From Tethya wilhelma (taxonomy: Eukaryota > Porifera > Demospongiae > Tethyida > Tethyidae), in NCBI GenBank assembly GCA_964030475.1, contig CAXIPT010000001.1, positions 5,259,652 through 5,323,651 of the forward strand: 64,000 bases of DNA, in the 5' to 3' direction. Below, in pieces: positions 59,001-64,000 of the stretch. Below the pieces are notes generated by a model, which worked only from the letters and a program-made list of their open reading frames with translations, did not search any database and was not told the DNA's origin. Numbering within the stretch: position 1 is the stretch's first letter; the number at the start of each line of letters is the position of its first letter. The translations under genes were made by a program, and so were the position numbers.

Positions 59001-61971
59001 CACACTCTAGGTCCAGACACACCAACGCACACAAGAGGATTGGAACACGTACAATTCAAAGTGGCCCAGTCTCAAAGCTGCTAACAACTTGAGCTGCTTC
59101 AGTGATGCTGGCTCTAGTGATGTCCTCTCGGACAATTCACTTCATTTCTCACCCCCACCCCCTTCATCAATTGTAAATGATGAATCAAAACAGGCACCAA
59201 TCGTTGCCTCTGCAGTCGTTGAAACCAAAGAGCTGCCTTCTAGAAATGAGCCTCGAGAAACAAGGAAAAACACATGGGTTCCTATTGACAGAAAGAATAG
59301 AGATAACACCATGTACGTGAGCGATGACTGGTGTGAGGAGAGTTGCATACCTGACTGTGTTAAAATCAAAGAGAGCACGGCAGTGGTCGAGTCATTCCAT
59401 ACTCTGGTCCCTGGTATCACAGAGGAACAAGAAGATGAACACACTGAAGGCAATGGAGAATGTGGAGCCCCAATTAAGGTGGCGGAAAAGGAAGTTGCTA
59501 GTGTGCAGTTTGAAGATGCTTATTGTCAAAGTGGTACACAAGAGGTAGACACTAAGACTAGAGATTCTGAGGTAAGTGATTCAACGCTAAACGTAGCTAC
59601 TGTAGCAGCCATCAGAGTAAAAACTGGGGACATTGAAGAAGGTAACGATCAACAAATAATGCCAACAGAAAGTGAAATCTTTGAAGTTGAACCACCTCAA
59701 GCTATTGACACATCTATCTCATCAGTAGAGGAAGCCAGTCAGCTATTGGAGGATAATGATAATCTAGAACCTGGTCTTGTAGACAAACGTGAACAGTTGC
59801 CAAATGTATGCAGTCCAGCTAGTGCTGAAGAAATGGAAGTTGATGGCGTAAGTGAACAACCTCATGATCAGGACATCTCAGTACAGGCCGTATCAGATGG
59901 GAACGTCCCTGTTATTGATAATGCCTCAATTGCTAGACTAGAACAGGAATCTACAACAAGCAGCAATGATGTTCCTGAGATTGAAGAGCATGTCATTGAG
60001 CCTCATGCCATTGGCGATGTCAGTGTGCAGTGTGCATTGGATTATGAGCATACATCTGTAGGTGATAATTTGTGTGATGTAGACGAGGGATCTACAACTA
60101 CTGGTGGTCCTCAAGTCAAAGACATTGTAATTGAGCAACATCAGCCTCGTACTGTTGTAGAAACTGGTAATGTCACGGTACAACTTATAACAGATGAGAA
60201 TGCCCCTGTTGTTGATGAGTATAATGATAACAATTCAAATGTTGATCAATGTACACTGAATAATAACGTTCCGAAAGTTGAAGAGCAGGATGAACCTCTA
60301 CCTCATACCGTCGCAGCAGATTCTGAAGTTGAAGACCAACAACCTCTAATCCATGCAACCATTCCAGCTGATGGTGTAGTAGTACACTCCATAGCAGATG
60401 AGAATGCCCCTATAGTTGAAGAGCATAGTGATAATATTTCAGCAGCCGAACTAGAAGAGGAAGTTATGCCAAGTAACGTTGTTCTTGAACTTGAAGACAT
60501 TGTAAATGAGCAGAATCTACCTAATACAACCATCACGGCTGATAATGTTGTAGTTCAGACCATATCAGAGGAGAATGGTTGTGTAGTTGAAGAACATACA
60601 ATTGAGCCAACTCTAGGTCATGCAGTTGTGAGTATTGAGACAAGTAGTGAAGCAACCAAAGAGGATACCCTTGTACCTCCCGTAGGCAGTGATCTTTTCC
60701 TGACATCCAAAGGGTTAAAAGTACAAGATAACGATAAGCCGATCAGTGAGGTTACAATGAGTACCACAATAGTCGAGCCATCTCACAATCAAAGGATTAC
60801 TATTGTCACAGAGAAACAATATGATGACATCGAAGAAGAAGAAAAAGAGTCTATTTCCTCTCAGACAGTATCTTCTACCAAGGTGGCCAGTAGTTCTCGA
60901 TCACTCACACCAGAGATAGCAAGTGATAGTATCTGCTTGAGTATGACTGAACCAGGAGAGAAGACTGCACCAACATCATCATCTAAAGAAGGAGGCTCTC
61001 AGGAATACAATAAGGATGCTGAAATGCTGGATGAATGTACAGATGCCCGTTCTAAAGACTGCAACCCCCTGGTGATGGAAGACAGTGAAAAAATTGGTGA
61101 GGATGTCCCTCTAATCACTGATCCAGTTATTAATAATGACCCAAAGATAGGGCATATCGTACAACTAGATGCTCTAAAAGATGACCGTATTGGAGATGTG
61201 GAACAGACCTCAGGTGCTTCTCTTGAACTAAATGACGAGCAAGTTACTGGTTGTAAGGAAATGTATAAGGAAGAGGTAACACCTGCTAACGGGTTAATGA
61301 GGGATGCAGTGAAAACTGAGCTCCATAGCAATGATAACAACCTGGACACTATTATGTCTTGTATCGAACAAACACTCCCACAAGATCAAAATTGTTCTGC
61401 TAGTACGGAAACTAGTGTTGAATCTAGTACTTATGTTGTTATTGAACCCCAAATTAACGATGTACAATCTATAAACACACTATCCACGGACACGCTATTG
61501 GATAGCTCTGGCTCAAACCTAGTGGATCTTCACGAACAAGAGTGTCCAACTGCTGAAGAAGCTCCCAGTGATATACGGACTGATACTGAGCCTCTGGAAT
61601 CCGGGTCCATTGACACTTGCTCAACATTCACAGCTGCAGCTATTGTATCTGCAGCAGAGCCCAATCAGGAGGAGTTACTGGTATGTATGAACTCTGTGTG
61701 TGCTTGCTTGCATGTGGAGTCTGTGTTTGTTTTGGTCAGTGTCTGTGATGTGGTATTGTGGAACGCTTTTCAAATTGCATGCGGCATAGTGAGTCCTCAT
61801 GGATGAGTGAACTAGGTCAAATGCCCAGTGTGTATCGGGTTTCAAGTTCTGTTGTTATTCTTCTGGTCGCCGGTGTTTTGAATGGTTTTCTTTGCATGCA
61901 TGTGTGAGGTCTTTGGGTGGAAAAATGGGACACTGTCTGTCGTTCTTACTCAACTTTTATTTCCTTTTATT

Positions 61972-62022
<51 letters not shown>

Positions 62023-63773
62023 TGTGTGTGTGTGTGTGTGTTATCACTAGGGATGGTTACTAGACAACCAGAGTCTTTGCTTTAGTAACCTACCAAGCTA
62101 TGTTACAGAGAAGGTATGTAAATATGATGGTTGTTTCCTCATCTGATGCATATTATGCATATACATACGCAAAACATAGACTCACAAATGTATACAATTC
62201 AACAGACATCATGCATGCACTGTGTTTAATCTAGTCGTTTTATATGGCAGTTCACTTGTTTATATTCCAATTTGAAATTAGAGTGTGTGCATGCATAGAC
62301 TATCAATTAATTCAATATTTTATGTACACAACTGAAAGCGATACTGAGACAAGATAGCGGTTTTACTTAAGAACTGTATGCACTGATAACGATGTTGGTC
62401 TCTCAAATAGGAACTCGAACAGTTGATAGAGCCTTTTGGGAGTATCTCACACTCAAAGGTTTTGAGGGAGACTCACAACAACAGTACCTCGACTGTTGTA
62501 GCGTACGTAAGGTAAGAATGCATATAATTATATTTGACTGGAGCCATACATATCATTCATGCATGCATATGTGCTACATCGGTGTGTTTACTGAGACGGT
62601 AAGTGAACGATTATGTAAACTTTCAAATTGAAGTTGTTGGTGTGCACGACTAAGTGATGCAAACATGGTGAAATTGTTTTCTAAAATTTATGCATAGGCC
62701 ATTGACTTTAAAATCCACTTTTTTGGACACTCAGTGACTCAAAGTCAGTACCATTCCACTAGCATAGATATATCAGGTGCACTTTCAATTAAATTTTGTT
62801 GGTGCATGATAATACATGACCAGTGAAAAGCTGCCTTGCTCATTGTAGTAAACTTTAGGGGACTTTTACTTTTGAGTTTGAAGCTTATTTGGAGGTTTGT
62901 GGTTATAATTGTTGAGTGGCAGAGTACATACAATGGTCATGCACTGCACAGTGAACTGAGTGTTGGTTAACCCACTCCCAAGGGATTTTTTTTATACTGA
63001 AGTGAGATCTTTGTTTTTATTTGTTCATCTTCCTCTTTCACATCTCACAGGATGGAAAAGAAGAGCTCATGCAATTGGGTGATATCTTGCTTTCATGGAA
63101 ATCCCTATGATGGTATGCCCAATGTATTATTCTCAGTATTGTTAACATTTCAGTTTAATATGGTTTTATGTTGCCAGTTTTCACTTTTGACTCGCTCTCT
63201 ATTGTAAGAGATTCAGCATGGGTATTGTGGTCGTAGGTGAATCTATTCTAGAAACATTAGCATATTCATGATTCGTGCATGTGCCATTCTCTGCTTGGGA
63301 CATTGAATTTCCTCGTTCGTTTGAAGCATAGTTTGAAGAAAAGATCACATTGGCTGTGTTGGTTTTCAGATTGAAGTTTTGTAAACACATGTGCTTAGAG
63401 ACACCGTCAATGGTTGAATTATGCTCCTTTCTAGTTTACGCTACGCCTGGTGTTTTGCAAATTGTGCACCGTGGCACATAGTGTTTTTGATATTCTTTTT
63501 GTGTCATTTTCAACAAACGTTATCACTCTTCTACATCTGGCTAGGAATTGAAAGCATTACATTGCAATACTTAGACTAATACTGAGTGCCCTCGTTTTGT
63601 ACACCTGTGTTGTCTGAATTGACAAACTCTTACTGTCCCAACGCTTTTGTAACATCCCTTGTGTTTTTCTTTCCCAATTTAAAACAGGCTCTCAACTCTT
63701 GATCCAGTGCAACTATGCTGTTGCCGGAGAAGCGACTGACTCTGACTACATCATTGAAAACTTTGACACTTAG
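56002..63773 (+). CDS. Long acidic protein with internal repeats and a C-terminal RRM
   Basis: Eight exons join in frame: 56002-56391, 57601-57662, 57815 (or 57818)-57902, 59011-61680, 62051-62113, 62411-62511, 63051-63112 and 63688-63773, about 1,173 residues. The N-terminus (first 130 residues) is basic toward its end (RALKMRVERSRMPRPGVRLG) and not recognised. The large exon 4 is acidic, rich in Glu, Asp, Ser, Thr and Val, likely disordered, and has about five imperfect repeats of 48-68 residues. The last four exons encode an RRM-like domain: RNP2-like LCFSNLP, then TEKELEQLIEPFGSI, RNP1-like STVVAYVR, and the final strand QLLIQCNYA. An RRM split over four small exons at the extreme C-terminus, after a long acidic tract, does not match a protein I can name. 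The start could also be ATG 56020. Confidence 0.7.
56392..57600 (+). other. First intron of the acidic RRM gene
   Basis: No repeat family shared with the rest of the window was seen. Short ORFs here have no motifs. Confidence 0.5.
57903..59010 (+). other. Third intron of the acidic RRM gene
   Basis: A 1.1 kb stretch bounded by GTAAGG and a CTCTAG acceptor. I see nothing recognisable in it. Confidence 0.5.
61974..62040 (+). repeat. (GT)n tract next to a splice acceptor
   Basis: The GT repeat ends ten bases before the TTATCACTAG|GG acceptor at 62050 in the acidic RRM gene. Confidence 0.8.
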
Positions 63774-64000
63774 ATTTTTGCAATGGTTGATCTATCGGTG
63801 TTTGGTCGTTTCCACCAACCATTTTCTTTTGGTTATTTGTGACCCATATTCACTCCGCTTCTTATCATAATCATTGTTTTCATTATTTCCAATCTGTAAT
63901 GGTAATTGTGTTAGTCAACTGATTAATTATTGCCCCCTCAACAGCTATGATAACTTTGTTCAGTGAAGCATGTGCATTCAGTAGGTATTTTGCATAATTT
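63774..64000 (+). other. 3' flank of the acidic RRM gene
   Basis: Presumed 3' UTR and downstream sequence. No AATAAA was spotted before the window ends. Confidence 0.4.

Overview
This is eukaryotic, intron-rich, AT-rich animal genomic DNA. The gene content points to an early-branching metazoan, most likely a demosponge: RNF213-type AAA+ proteins, a sponge/invertebrate-style MPEG1, an ankyrin-ROCO-death-domain protein, an SH2/WH1/CRIB-like protein ending in a 'W-H-V-A-Y' domain I associate with sponge and other invertebrate proteins, and many small terminal-inverted-repeat elements. The sponge assignment is inference; nothing in the sequence names a species. Exon limits were read by eye from GT/AG sites and checked for continuity of reading frame.

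The window is a scaffold of four pieces joined by single N bases at 14669, 27789 and 38285. Piece 1 (1-14668): about 3.1 kb of transposon-derived repeats, then a + strand RNF213-like AAA+ gene (3177-14654) with two intact ATPase modules, entered mid-gene. Piece 2 (14670-27788): the N-terminal region of an RNF213-like protein on the - strand (exons 23019 to 14670), its large intron filled with nested elements, then a LINE fragment. Piece 3 (27790-38284): the 3' two-thirds of MPEG1 cut at the joint, then the C-terminal part of an RNF213-like protein ending in two SAM domains (29816-34592), then a 2 kb degenerate ATCGAT-rich satellite. Piece 4 (38286-64000) begins with a 2329-bp exact repeat of the end of piece 3, almost certainly an unmerged contig overlap.

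Piece 4 then holds a compact block of complete genes on alternating strands: an SH2-WH1/EVH1-CRIB-like protein with a novel C-terminus (-, 43205-40152), a 5'-nucleotidase/UshA family protein (+, 43533-46176), proteasome assembly chaperone PSMG3 (-, 47113-46470), an RRM-RGG/Tyr-rich RNA-binding protein (+, 47277-48946), an ankyrin-Roc-COR-death protein (-, 55001-49249) and a long acidic protein with a C-terminal RRM (+, 56002-63773). Two head-to-head pairs share intergenic spaces of 327 bp and 163 bp.

The RNF213-like pieces, MPEG1, and the ROCO-death and SH2 proteins are candidates for innate immunity or signalling. Their adjacency should be read cautiously, because three of the four sequence joints are doubtful. 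The strongest new leads are an RNF213-like protein with no visible RING and a tandem-SAM tail, modular exon sharing between RNF213-like copies, and the SH2-WH1-CRIB-like fusion.
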